Positions 1-9,447 of a DNA stretch of 17,700 nucleotides are shown one piece after another (position 1 is the first letter of the stretch; every line of letters starts with the position of its first letter). The position numbers were made by a program, and so were the translations under genes. Origin of the DNA: Blakeslea trispora. Its lineage: Eukaryota > Mucoromycota > Mucoromycetes > Mucorales > Choanephoraceae. The stretch spans positions 1 through 17,700 of the forward strand of contig JAIWNE010000252.1 of NCBI GenBank assembly GCA_025331445.1, given 5' to 3'. A model generated the notes under the pieces. That model was not told the origin of the DNA and did not search any database. It was given only the letters and a program-made list of their open reading frames with translations.

Positions 1-1729
1 TCAAGTACGCATCAACCAATCCACTAGTAAATTGGCACCTCTGTCTGTCACAATTTCCGAGGGAACACCAAAACGCATGACTATCTCTTCATATATAAAA
101 TCAGCCACAGCCTCTTTCGATGCAACGGTTAAGGCTCTTGCTATGGGCCAGTTTGTTGCGTAATCAACACCCACTAACAACCACCGATTTTCTTTAGTAG
201 TCACTGGTAAATCCAGAAAATCCAAATGCCATCGATCAAAAGCAGTAGGGCCCTTTAATGGATGCATAACGTCCTGATGAGCTGCCAACTTTTTGCTATT
301 CACCTGACAAGATGGACAAATACTCAACCAATTCGGTAGATCAAGTCGTAAGGAAGGCCACCAGAATCGAGGTACCAGCATCTTTAACATAGACTTATAA
401 CCAGCATGTCCAAAGTCATTATGGTAACGTGCCACGGTGTCAGCTCGGTCATCAAAAGGTAAAAAGGGTAAATGTTTGATTGTCTTTGTATCTGTTCCTA
501 CCAAAACCTTTCGAAATACTCGATTAGAAGTAATTACAAAATTCTTTTCCTCCCTATCAAGTATCTCTCTCACTTCCGCCGATTTCACCTTATCTCGGTT
601 CTGAGGTAGCAATAGCAAAGGCCAGTCAGACCGCAAACCAGGAGAGAGTTTATCCCACGTAGCATAAAGGTAATCCGGTTCCATCGACTCAGGGCTAGGT
701 TTTACAGAAGGGGAATCAAAGTTCATCCGAGAGAGAATATCAGGAACATGATTATCTTTTCCAGGCTTGTAAAGAATTGTAGGTGAGAACAACTCCAGTT
801 CTGAGATCCAACGGACTAACCGACTTGGAGGCTTGTCTTTTGTTCTAAAATACTGTAGGGGCAAATGATCAGAGTATACAGTGTAACCTTTTGGACATCC
901 ATCGATATAACATCGCCATGTTCTCAGCACATGCAATATACCTAACAATTCCCTTTCTTGGGCTGGATATTTTCTCCCTGCTTCTGAAAACTTCTTCGAC
1001 TCAAAGGCTATAGGTTTCCATAGATCAGAGCCATCAGCAGCTGGTTGAAAGCACACAGCACCACATCCACGATCGCTTGCATCCACCTCTATACGGTACA
1101 GTTTGTTCATATCTACCACTTGTAGTACTGGACTTGACGATAGCAACATCTCCAGCTCGTCAAAACTCCTTTGGCATTCATCTGTCCATACAATGGGTCG
1201 CTTCTTAATACCATTCCCGCGAGTAAGATCTGTCAAAAGAGCCGCAATTGTAGCAAAGTTGGGAATAAGTCGCTTGTAAAACAGAGCAAATCCTATAAAC
1301 CGCCGAACTTCTTGCACGTTTGTCATCCTGGGTCATTCTTGTATAACCTTAACTTTCTCTGGATTTGGAGATATGCCTTCAGCAGAAATTCTATATCCGA
1401 CAAAAGTGAGCTCTCTTTTTCCAAATTCACATTTTTTTAGATTTGCAACTAGCTTCTCTTTTTCTAGTAGTTCAATAACATGTCTCACATGTTTCTTATG
1501 CTCTTCCCAAGTATTACTATAGATGAGGATGTCGTCCAAGTAGACCAGCGCAAATTTGTCGATACAATCAGCCAACACTTTGTTCATCATTGTTTGGAAA
1601 ACAGGAGGCGCGTTACAAAGTCCCATAGGCAAGACGTTCTAAGCAAACTGTCCATAGCGTGTGTTGAACGCAGTCAATGGTATATCCTTTTCATTAATTC
1701 TGATTTGATGATAACCTGACTTTATAGTG
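1..1729 (-). pseudogene. Ty3/gypsy retrotransposon pol fragment (RT C-terminal part, RNase H, integrase)
   Basis: Polyprotein fragment of an LTR retrotransposon; pol copies the element's RNA into DNA and integrates it. Reading from 1729 leftwards, the RT part runs from SGYHQIRI through LPMGLCNAPPVFQ to the catalytic YLDD (VYLDDILIYS). RNase H follows (start IEVDASDRGCGAV, then QERELL, YSDHLPL, DILSRM), then the integrase zinc finger (HNDFGH ... CPSC) and the integrase core with its first two acidic residues (WHLDFLD and IVTDRGAN). The third catalytic residue would lie beyond the left edge. The order RT-RH-INT is that of Ty3/gypsy (Metaviridae). The copy is broken: TAG at 1641-1639 and TGA at 1335-1333 each replace an expected Trp in the same frame, and after DRGAN the homology moves to another frame (about 22-34, consistent with one missing base). 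Gag, protease and the RT N-terminal half are absent; recognisable homology stops beside the inverted repeat at 1733. Family assignment is secure; the fragment is not functional as read. Confidence 0.93.
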
Positions 1730-1732
1730 ACC

Positions 1733-1929
1733 CGCAAAACTGTTCAAAAAGATTTTTTTTACTTTGAACCTTATGATCGGGTATTCAAACACATTTTAAA
1801 CCCCTTTTGTCATACCTTGTTAGAAAGCCTCAGTAATTTACTATATGATGACCAGGTTGCGCAATGATTGATTGACCTTGAAATGAATACCACTATTTTT
1901 AAAAAAAAAGTCTTTTGAACAGTTTTGCG
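1733..1929. mobile_element. MITE-like palindromic element, ~197 bp
   Basis: The left end (1733-1752, CGCAAAACTGTTCAAAAAGA) is the reverse complement of the right end (1911-1929), apart from one A missing from a run on the right. A long T run inside the left arm and an A run inside the right arm extend the pairing to roughly 30 bp. The interior of about 140 bp is AT-rich and codes for nothing I can see. Two terminal inverted repeats around a short non-coding core describe a MITE or the remnant of a DNA transposon. I could not find a convincing target-site duplication. It lies where recognisable gypsy RT sequence stops, so it may have inserted into that copy or mark a rearrangement point. Confidence 0.6.
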
Positions 1930-4060
1930 TGTGTCCGAGAAAAATTATAACCAAGGGGGGGGCTAGTATTTGAAATTATTTTGACGCGTAAGTGTTTTTT
2001 TTCTTCTTCTCTTCACACCACGGCGTATAGGAGTTTTAAAAATATTGGAGTGAGCTTTTTCTGGTTGAGGTCAATATTCAGCTTTTATAGGCATGGCTGT
2101 ATTGACTTTTGAAATGATTAAAGTAATGGATTTTTTTGTTGAAATGTAATATAGAGACTTAAGGGAGGTTAATTTTTGAATTTGAAGCTGATCTGAAGAG
2201 ATGACTTGATCTCGGTTTTTTTTACATGTCAAAGGCCATAAAATAGATAAAAAGACTAAGAAAAATAATCTGTGAGAAAGAGATTTGGCTGAAAAGGGAA
2301 AAAAAATAGCAGTGAAAATGAAGAGATGATCAAATGGGGGGATCAATTTCAGATTTTATGCAAAAATATGTACAAAAATGGTAAAGGGGGGTTAGGCTAA
2401 AAGAGGTGAAACAGTCTGGGTGAAAAGTAAAGATGTATGCAAATTTAATTTAAAGGTAAAGAGGAGGTATTTGGAAGGAATCCTAAAGTAAACTCAGATA
2501 TATGACAAAATAAAGATATCAAGCTGAAAGAGATGATAAAGAAGCATAAGCCATTAAATTTATAAAGCCAAAGGCCAAAGAGCTAATTTTTGATTTTTTG
2601 TGTAATTATAACAAGGTGTAGAAAGCTAAAGAAGTGTAAAAAGGTGTAAAAATAAAATAGCATGGTTGAGAGAAGATGTTTGCCATTCATACTTTTGAAT
2701 TTTAAGACAGTAGTACAAGAAAGTTACGATCATGACTGAATGTCGATCTTGAGATCTCTCATCACCATCACTGAAGCAACATGAGCACATGGAGAAAGAC
2801 TCGTTGTTGCTGTAAGTTTCTTTAAGTTAAATAATGACTGGCAAAATGAATAACAGACATTCCAGCAATTAGGTAAAATAAAAAACTGCACCCATCTTCG
2901 ATAAAGTGAGATGATGTAGTTTGGGCTGAATCAAATTGCATTGTATTAGGGTAAGCAGTGCTTAGAAAAGCTGAAAAAGATAGATGCTGGTGTAAGATAA
3001 TGAGCAACAACTTAAAGAGAAGTGTAGATAGGAGAAAAGAAGCAAATGCTACTTTAAAGCAAGTGAAAAGGAAAGAATGAAAAGTAATGATAATTCCTAC
3101 CTAATCGCTATTTTCATCTTCAGCTAATGACTCTCACTAAATAAGGATGAAATGTTTTATAATCTCTTTTAAGAACTGTGAGTTTTGAACATTGGAAGTC
3201 AACTTTGAGACTAGGCAAATTAACAGTGTAGACAAACAACTTCAATTACTCTAAATTAGGTATTGGACTAGATGGCGAAATAGAATGTCTGGTTGAGAAG
3301 TCAAGAAAGAGGAACAGAAGGATCAATTGTAGGCTTTAGAAGAGGGATCCATTCACTTCTTTTATGAAGACAATTGGTTGTTGTACATGTTTATCGAAAT
3401 GAGTATATCATCAACAATCATCAACATTTTCGGTCAATGCTAGCAACGATCCATGAGTCGCTTTTCAGATAGATCCATCACAATATGTCTTTATTTTCCA
3501 AATGATAAAAAAAATCGTCCAACTAGCTACAATGCAATCCACCTGATAGATGCTTACCTCTCAAAAAACACGATAGCTTTTAAAGAACCTTTGATCATCC
3601 AAAGTGCTTTTAATATGTAACTTGAATTGATTCTTTCACCGGCAAAGATGTTGACATTGATATCATCTCCCTTTGACTAAGCTGTTAACTTTACTGATAG
3701 CTTTACCTCTTAGTTCCATTTTGTCATTCATAGGATTGATCTCTAGTAAATCAGATGTAAATTCGGCTAAGTATTGTTGTTTGGAGAGTGAAAGTAGTCT
3801 CTTCAATGAGTTGAGGTAATAAAAGACTGTTACTATAAGTTGAAGGTGCAATCCGGATGTTTAGGTTGATTCAATCAGAAATGATAAAGACTCCATACTA
3901 TCTTCAAAGGTTTATACATGAGTCAGGTAATCAACTGTAGAAACTGAACAACATCTTACTCTGCTTTAAAAATCCATTGAGCTTCATCAAAGAATAATTA
4001 TTTGAAAGTGTGGTTAATACAATATCTATTTTCATAAGATGTTAGATTATAAAACCATAC
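1930..4060. other. Non-coding AT-rich stretch with G-over-C skew
   Basis: No open frame here looks like a real protein; the longer ones are low-complexity or hydrophobic by composition. The plus strand is rich in G relative to C over several hundred bases: for example 2401-2460 holds 15 G and 3 C, and 2581-2640 holds 12 G and 3 C. G runs occur near 1953-1960 (eight G), 2335-2341 and 2385-2390. No tRNA, LTR boundary or continuation of the gypsy pol was recognised. It may be decayed transposon sequence or an untranslated region. Confidence 0.5.
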
Positions 4061-4073
4061 GAGCATGTTACAA

Positions 4074-4308
4074 ACCGCACCTCCATTGCGGTAATAAAAT
4101 TAGCACCTCCACTGCGCTCTGGTTAATTTTCTTGACCTTCACTATGGTTCGGTACGCTGCGCTTTGTAATTTGCTCGTGCTGCCGCAGGCCAACTAATTC
4201 GATGAGAAGATCAATGTGGGGGCCCCACCCATATTTTTTTTGAACCTTCGCTATGGTATAAAATAACCCCTTCGCTGCGCTTCGTGTATTTTAAACCGTC
4301 GCTTTGGT
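4074..4308. repeat. Array of short ACC...GGT repeats downstream of the Helitron gene
   Basis: A cluster of degenerate short repeats lies just 3' of the RepHel gene. One member is a perfect stem: ACCGCA (4074-4079) pairs with TGCGGT (4087-4092) around a 7-base loop. Three 14-base units share the form ACCKTCRCTWTGGT, at 4135-4148, 4244-4257 and 4295-4308. Between and beside them is a second type with a GCTGCGCTT or ACTGCGCTCT core (about 4108-4123, 4154-4164 and 4270-4283), each followed by a T/A-rich stretch. A GC-rich quasi-palindrome (GTGGGGGCCCCAC, about 4217-4229) lies inside the array. Helitron 3' ends usually carry a short hairpin, so this may be the 3' terminal region, but no clean CTRR end was fixed. 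Confidence 0.55.
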
Positions 4309-4507
4309 GAAAAAAAACATGTGTCCCGGGGCAGTGGAAACGAATTAAGCTAATTAGATGATTTTGAAAAAAAGCCTAATAGTATGAGTTAGATTGCACT
4401 TTTTCCATAGAGGTATAAATTTTGTTTTTATGGTAAGATGAGTTTGTTGTTCTAAATAGCAAAAGTAGATTGAGATAATATATGTAAGGTAATTGATAAG
4501 ATTGTTT

Positions 4508-7500
4508 TTAAGATTCCATGTTGATATCAGGGCTGTAATTTTTAATAACTTCTGTATAAACAACATTGCGTGTGTATGTTTCATTTGATGATTGTATGGA
4601 GTGTGGAAGCTTTGTGTTGCAGTTGCTGTCCACCATTATCTTAATTGATTCAGGGGTTTTGACTCTGGATAAGGCTACATATAATTGGCCATGACCAAAA
4701 ACATGGTTTGGTAGATACAATCCAAGGCTATCTAAAGTTTGCCCTTGAGCTTTGTTAATAGTCATTCCAAAAGCAAGTCGCACAGGAAACTGACATCTTT
4801 CAAAAGGCATAAGAACAGAGGGATCATTGTCTGTATGTATTTTGACTCTTGGAATATAAACCACGGTTCCAGCATGAGATCCTGTTGCAATGCAAGCTTC
4901 TATGACATTTGCGAGTAGACACTTAACAATTAAGCGGGTGCCATTGCAAAGTCCTTGCTTGGGATTGAGATTACGCAAACACATGACAGGAACGCCTATT
5001 TTCAATGTCAATGCATGTGGTGGCAAGGAACCTGTTTCGATAGAATTTAGAAGCTCAGTTGGTGCAAGCTGTTGATTATCCATGTTTTTTGGTTTATCAG
5101 CACTGTAGTAGGTTCTTGATTCACCTGGGAAAACTCTAAGCAGCAGCTCATTTATGCTGGCTACATCTTTGTTCTTAGTAGTCAAGATAGCTGAAGACAT
5201 CATGGAACTGTGATCGATTGTCTGAGGATTTGAATACAGCCCAGGATAAACACCCCTCAAGAGATTGATCAAGTTGTTACCAGGAACAACCATAGCTTTT
5301 GGAAGCTTAATCAGATCGGTCTTAGTCGGGCGCTGGTAGATATTGATTGAAAGAGTTTCAACCTTATCATCCCCTATATCAAGAAGATAGTCTGCAAATG
5401 CTTGTAATTGAAGAGCAAGATTGGGATTATCACGGTTGAGAGCTTGTTTGACTCGCATGTTTACACGAAATTTGAGCACTGTGATGTATTGCCAAAGGAA
5501 AGACATGTTTAAACATGACGATACAATATCAGCTCTACTACCTTTTGGAATTACAGGCAGAATTTGCCTAAAGTCACCACCAAACACAAATAGACAGCCA
5601 CCAAAAGGAATATCGGCAAAAATGGGGTTTTCGGCTTTAAGGATATCCCGAAATGTTCTATCTACTGCTTCATAAACTTCTCTGCTTATCATAGAAGCCT
5701 CGTCCCATATCACCATCTTTGTCATTCTTAAAAGCAAAGCAGTGTTACTGTTGGGCTTGATGCCACACATTGAAGATCCAATAATTTTCAAGGGAATCTT
5801 GAATGTCGAGTGAGCAGTTCTTCCACCTTCCATCAATAGTGAAGCTGTGCCACTTGAAGCTACAGCCAGAGCGATATTGCCTTCTCTTCTAACTTTATGC
5901 AACAAAGCATTAAATAAGAAGGTTTTGCCTGTCCCACTAGGACCATCAACAAAAAACATCTTTCCATCCGAAGAAGGCAAATCTACGTTTTGATAGGCAT
6001 TAATAATGGCCCGGTATGCCAAAAGCTGATCTTCGTTGAACTGCGATTCATTGACATCATCTGGCTTGGCTTGCGCAATCATGATCAAACGTTGTTGCTC
6101 TCTTATAATAATAGGAACATTTGCATCGTGTGTATTTCCTGATCTAATGCTAATGTCAGGGATGTTAGATCCGTAATAAGTACGGAGATCAATGTCGTAT
6201 TGGCCACGTAGAGTCTCATCCAAATCAAGAAGACAATAGTCGTATGAAAGGCTTTCAATATCTGTGATTATTGGATCAATTTGTTCATCGTTTTGTAACT
6301 CATGCATGTAATCGTCTGACATGTCCTTTTTAAACTTGGAGTACAATTCAAAAGGATTCGTAGGAAAGCAAAAAGCAAGAATAGTACAAAACAGATTACG
6401 GAGCGATTTTGCTGACTGAAATACAGATGCTTCTGCCAAACAGTGCTCCCATTGACTATCAGATTCAAGTATGCCAAGTGCTTCTGCTGCTTGCTGAAAG
6501 GTAGGGTAGACTGTACCGTCTACTGTTCTCATATCAGCAAAGCACTGAGCTCCAGGAATATGATATAGAAGCATACGAAGGTAGTACTTTTCAGCTTGTT
6601 TTGGAGAAACAGTATAGATGCGACCGATGGTGTTACCTCTTTTTCTTGGTGTCCAGTGCTTGTTCCTGTCATTGTGCCATACATAATGTTCTGGAAAGTT
6701 AGGATACAATATATTCCTGGCAGCGGGATCAGACCTATTAGTTTTCATCCAAGCAGTCAGAGTAGTATCTTGAATAGCGGCTCTTTGTACCACTGAGCTA
6801 AGATTGTCTTCTTCGCTGTAATATACTGCTTGCTCGTTCTCCAAATGAACTTGTAGGCGTTGATGCGCAGGATATTCTCTATGCAAATGATAATGAAATA
6901 ACCGCCAGCATGCTTCTGGGGCAGAGACGTATCGAGCATCAAGATAGAGCTTGATTTCATTCCTTTCTTCTATGGTAACAGCAGCTCGGTCATGACCCTT
7001 GTATACGTACTTGAAGACATACTTAATAGCATCAATTGATGCACATGATTCAACGTTTATGTGTGCGTTGTATTTTGTGCAAAGGTACAAATTGTAGGGT
7101 ACAATCCACCTGTTATCAATGCTTAGCCTTTGATTCCCACTTATTGTTTTCAAAACGACAACTCCATTGTTACGTCTCATATACTCAGGATAGCCTCCTG
7201 AAGCGTTGATCTTCGTCTCAGAAGAGAAGCTTTTAGGAAACTGCTTTGTACATTGACCATCTTTCATACATTGTGAATTGGGATTAAGTGCACCGCATGG
7301 ACCATGAATCATGTTTTTAGTGACAGTTTCGTAGGCAAGCGGATGCAAGTTAGGATCTGAAATTTCTGCTGAGATCATTGCATCAAATTCTTCAGCAGTT
7401 GCTGGCTTATCATCAGGGTGTAGTATGAAAAGCATGTGTGCATGTGGTAAACCACGCTTTTGAAACTCTATTGTATACACAAAGCCAACAATTCTTCCAA

Positions 7501-9244
7501 ACACCAACCCCTTTGTTATCTCCTCAATGACGCGGTTCAGCTTCATGTTGAAGACTCGAGCGCATAGATTAGGTCGGTCAGATGCTTTTTGTCCATGTTG
7601 AAGCTCACGTTGAATTTCGGGCCAAGCAGGATTACGCGTTACAGTGATAAATAGGTCAGGCTTGCCAAAACGCCGAACTATACTCATAGCATCTTGATAG
7701 TTTTGATGCATGTGTCTAGGCCCACCGACAAAAGAAGAAGGCAAGATGATTTTTTGCCCTATTTGTTCTAAGGAAGTTGCCCCGTCATTACTGTTCAAAG
7801 CATCTTCTAAACCTTGGTACAATTCAGATCTTAATTGTTCTTGATGATGACGGATAAATGATAATCGACCTTGTTCCATTTTTGCATACATATCGACTAC
7901 ATACTGATGGAATAGTTTACCAAAAAGATGAAGAAGATTTCCAGTGTTAGGTCTAACCATTAGGCGAGAACTACAATACGCCATAGCTGATACTTTATTG
8001 TGTGGAGCATTGAGACTCTTAGTTTCAATATTCCAGGCAGCCATACCGTCAGGATGTAACAGAACGTAGTGAAGAGGATCATAAAACTGATTGTTTTCAT
8101 TTATCCTGGTGAGAGAGCCATCGCTTTTCAACTGAACAACCACATCTCGACTTGAAGTAGCCATGTTATTAGAAGATCCTTCACCACCAACTATAATCAC
8201 TCCTATTTCGGAATCCCCAGTTGGCCTGTTGTACCGTCTTCTATCAGGTAAGCCCTCAGCACGAAAGATCATCTTAACCTCATTCAATTCATTAATGCCA
8301 TTGTTACTGACACTTGAAGGGACACCATTATCACGTTGTTCTTCAGCAATTTGGATCATATTCTTATACAACTCAACAAACGGATTCATTGAATGCATCA
8401 TCTCTTGAAGTTGTTCAAGTGTATCCAGATTCATATCAGGAAAGCTGGATGCTCGATTTTGAAGCTCATTAGCTGAGTCATGAATATATATTTGAGCAAA
8501 TTTAGGAGTTGCTCCATTCTCAGGAAGGGCAGGTCCAATCAAATGATAAGGACTACCTTGTATACGAAATGTATAGCTTCCAGATCTCATGTTTGCAAGG
8601 CTCAAATCAAGCTTTACGCCCAATGAAGCAAAGCTAAGAGAACTGTTGTAAGATCTAATATTGCTTCTAAATTCAATCGATCTTTGATCACGACCTGTCA
8701 ACAAAGAAACCAAAACAGGTGGTGTTGCACTCAAAGGCTCAATGATAGCAGATCCACTACAACAGCACAAATGAAAATTGGGATGGATTTTGCTCGAGTT
8801 TGAAGTACGCTCCTCAATCCACATTAAGGCATTACACTCAACACAAACAACATCCATCATACCTAAGTCGTCTCTTTCGGTAGGAACTTTGGATATATCT
8901 CTGGCAGCCATTAGTGAATTGTTTTGATAAAAAGGACAACTCGGGTTGGTTCTGCGACGATGAGTGGAACTTCCGCAAGAGTTGCATACGTATTGGTTCG
9001 CACCATCTTGGTTTTCTCGGATGCCAGTTTCAGTGGGAAGAGATGTACTATTGGATGGAGTCTGGGTGCTATCTTGATTCAAACTTAAAACTGCAGGATT
9101 GTTTGGGCAAGCATGATGCGTGTTGAATCGATGGCCTTCTTGTCCACAGCTTGAACAGTTACGTTGCAAATTAGCATCACAGTCGCGATGAGTGCGACGT
9201 ACATGGCCAGGTTTGTTGCAATGAGGACAAATTCTTTCAGTCAT
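4508..9244 (-). CDS. Helitron RepHel protein (HUH Rep nuclease fused to PIF1-type helicase)
   Basis: Single-exon protein of 1578 residues for rolling-circle Helitron transposition: the Rep part nicks and joins single-stranded DNA and the helicase unwinds it. The N-terminus has three Cys/His modules (residues 6-22, 30-46, 87-103; C-x2-C-x4-H-x4-[H/N]-x2-C), then a further Cys cluster ending LCCCSGS. The Helitron_like_N region includes AYCSSRLMVRPNTGN and LYQGLEDAL. The Rep core has the HUH motif as PHAHML (about residue 600) and the two-Tyr motif YVFKYVYKGHDR (about 745). The PIF1 part has Walker A GPSGTGKT (about 1100), Walker B VIWDEAS (about 1178), GDFRQILPV (about 1224), MTINKAQGQTL (about 1495) and YVALSRV (about 1520). 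No stop or frameshift interrupts it, so this may be a complete autonomous copy. The frame stays open for 26 codons upstream of 9244, but those encode a Phe/Leu-rich AT-driven stretch overlapping a repeat, so I start at the Met before the first knuckle. Confidence 0.93.
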   Translation of the reverse strand: MTERICPHCNKPGHVRRTHRDCDANLQRNCSSCGQEGHRFNTHHACPNNPAVLSLNQDSTQTPSNSTSLPTETGIRENQDGANQYVCNSCGSSTHRRRTNPSCPFYQNNSLMAARDISKVPTERDDLGMMDVVCVECNALMWIEERTSNSSKIHPNFHLCCCSGSAIIEPLSATPPVLVSLLTGRDQRSIEFRSNIRSYNSSLSFASLGVKLDLSLANMRSGSYTFRIQGSPYHLIGPALPENGATPKFAQIYIHDSANELQNRASSFPDMNLDTLEQLQEMMHSMNPFVELYKNMIQIAEEQRDNGVPSSVSNNGINELNEVKMIFRAEGLPDRRRYNRPTGDSEIGVIIVGGEGSSNNMATSSRDVVVQLKSDGSLTRINENNQFYDPLHYVLLHPDGMAAWNIETKSLNAPHNKVSAMAYCSSRLMVRPNTGNLLHLFGKLFHQYVVDMYAKMEQGRLSFIRHHQEQLRSELYQGLEDALNSNDGATSLEQIGQKIILPSSFVGGPRHMHQNYQDAMSIVRRFGKPDLFITVTRNPAWPEIQRELQHGQKASDRPNLCARVFNMKLNRVIEEITKGLVFGRIVGFVYTIEFQKRGLPHAHMLFILHPDDKPATAEEFDAMISAEISDPNLHPLAYETVTKNMIHGPCGALNPNSQCMKDGQCTKQFPKSFSSETKINASGGYPEYMRRNNGVVVLKTISGNQRLSIDNRWIVPYNLYLCTKYNAHINVESCASIDAIKYVFKYVYKGHDRAAVTIEERNEIKLYLDARYVSAPEACWRLFHYHLHREYPAHQRLQVHLENEQAVYYSEEDNLSSVVQRAAIQDTTLTAWMKTNRSDPAARNILYPNFPEHYVWHNDRNKHWTPRKRGNTIGRIYTVSPKQAEKYYLRMLLYHIPGAQCFADMRTVDGTVYPTFQQAAEALGILESDSQWEHCLAEASVFQSAKSLRNLFCTILAFCFPTNPFELYSKFKKDMSDDYMHELQNDEQIDPIITDIESLSYDYCLLDLDETLRGQYDIDLRTYYGSNIPDISIRSGNTHDANVPIIIREQQRLIMIAQAKPDDVNESQFNEDQLLAYRAIINAYQNVDLPSSDGKMFFVDGPSGTGKTFLFNALLHKVRREGNIALAVASSGTASLLMEGGRTAHSTFKIPLKIIGSSMCGIKPNSNTALLLRMTKMVIWDEASMISREVYEAVDRTFRDILKAENPIFADIPFGGCLFVFGGDFRQILPVIPKGSRADIVSSCLNMSFLWQYITVLKFRVNMRVKQALNRDNPNLALQLQAFADYLLDIGDDKVETLSINIYQRPTKTDLIKLPKAMVVPGNNLINLLRGVYPGLYSNPQTIDHSSMMSSAILTTKNKDVASINELLLRVFPGESRTYYSADKPKNMDNQQLAPTELLNSIETGSLPPHALTLKIGVPVMCLRNLNPKQGLCNGTRLIVKCLLANVIEACIATGSHAGTVVYIPRVKIHTDNDPSVLMPFERCQFPVRLAFGMTINKAQGQTLDSLGLYLPNHVFGHGQLYVALSRVKTPESIKIMVDSNCNTKLPHSIQSSNETYTRNVVYTEVIKNYSPDINMES

Positions 9245-9302
9245 TTTAGTTTGTTTTAAGTGAATGTAAAGAAAGAAGAAAAGAAAAATTAAATTGAAAA
9301 GC

Positions 9303-9335
9303 TGGAATATGACTGCGAACAATAACTTTTTTACA
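9303..9335. repeat. 33-bp direct repeat, copy 1
   Basis: This 33-base segment, with core GACTGCGAACAATAACTTTT, recurs in the same orientation at 9448-9480 with 30 of 33 positions identical. The spacing is 145 bases start to start. It lies just upstream of the chosen RepHel start codon, so it may be part of the Helitron 5' region or of a small repeat unit inserted there. Confidence 0.8.
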
Positions 9336-9358
9336 AATTGATTGTCTGGCTTCGCGTG

Positions 9359-9382
9359 AGGGGGAGGGAGGACCCTCCCCCT
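9359..9382. repeat. Perfect 10-bp GC-rich hairpin
   Basis: AGGGGGAGGG (9359-9368) is followed by a four-base AGGA loop and its exact complement CCCTCCCCCT (9373-9382). It stands out strongly from the AT-rich surroundings. A further C-rich stretch (CCCCCTCCC, about 9387-9395) follows. It lies about 115 bases upstream of the RepHel start, between two direct repeats. It could be a regulatory or terminal structure of the Helitron or of an unrelated small element; the sequence does not say which. Confidence 0.75.
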
Positions 9383-9447
9383 TGAACCCCCTCCCAGCTG
9401 ACTTAACGCTCATAATTTGTCGCTGTTCAAAGCTCATTATTATCGGT

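Noticed and set aside
2071..2346. Minus-strand open frame of 91 codons, Phe/Leu/Ser-rich
   Set aside because: Its composition follows the T-rich strand, it has no domain, and it lies in a purine/pyrimidine-skewed stretch; a chance frame is more likely.
1930..4060. Search for tRNA genes, an LTR or the missing gypsy gag/protease
   Set aside because: No box-B-like motif, primer-binding site, long direct repeat or gag zinc knuckle was seen.
4040..4370. Minus-strand CTAA sites (near 4040-4045, 4100-4104, 4355-4359) as the Helitron 3' end
   Set aside because: None combines CTRR followed by T with a good GC hairpin 10-12 bases before it.
9245..9322. Upstream extension of the RepHel frame by 26 codons, Phe/Leu-rich
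   Set aside because: It looks like a membrane segment only because the DNA is T-rich; it overlaps the 33-bp direct repeat, and the next Met begins the first zinc knuckle.
9246..9437. Minus-strand frame through the GC-rich hairpin
   Set aside because: The Gly/Pro/Ser content comes from the hairpin itself; no start context or similarity supports it.
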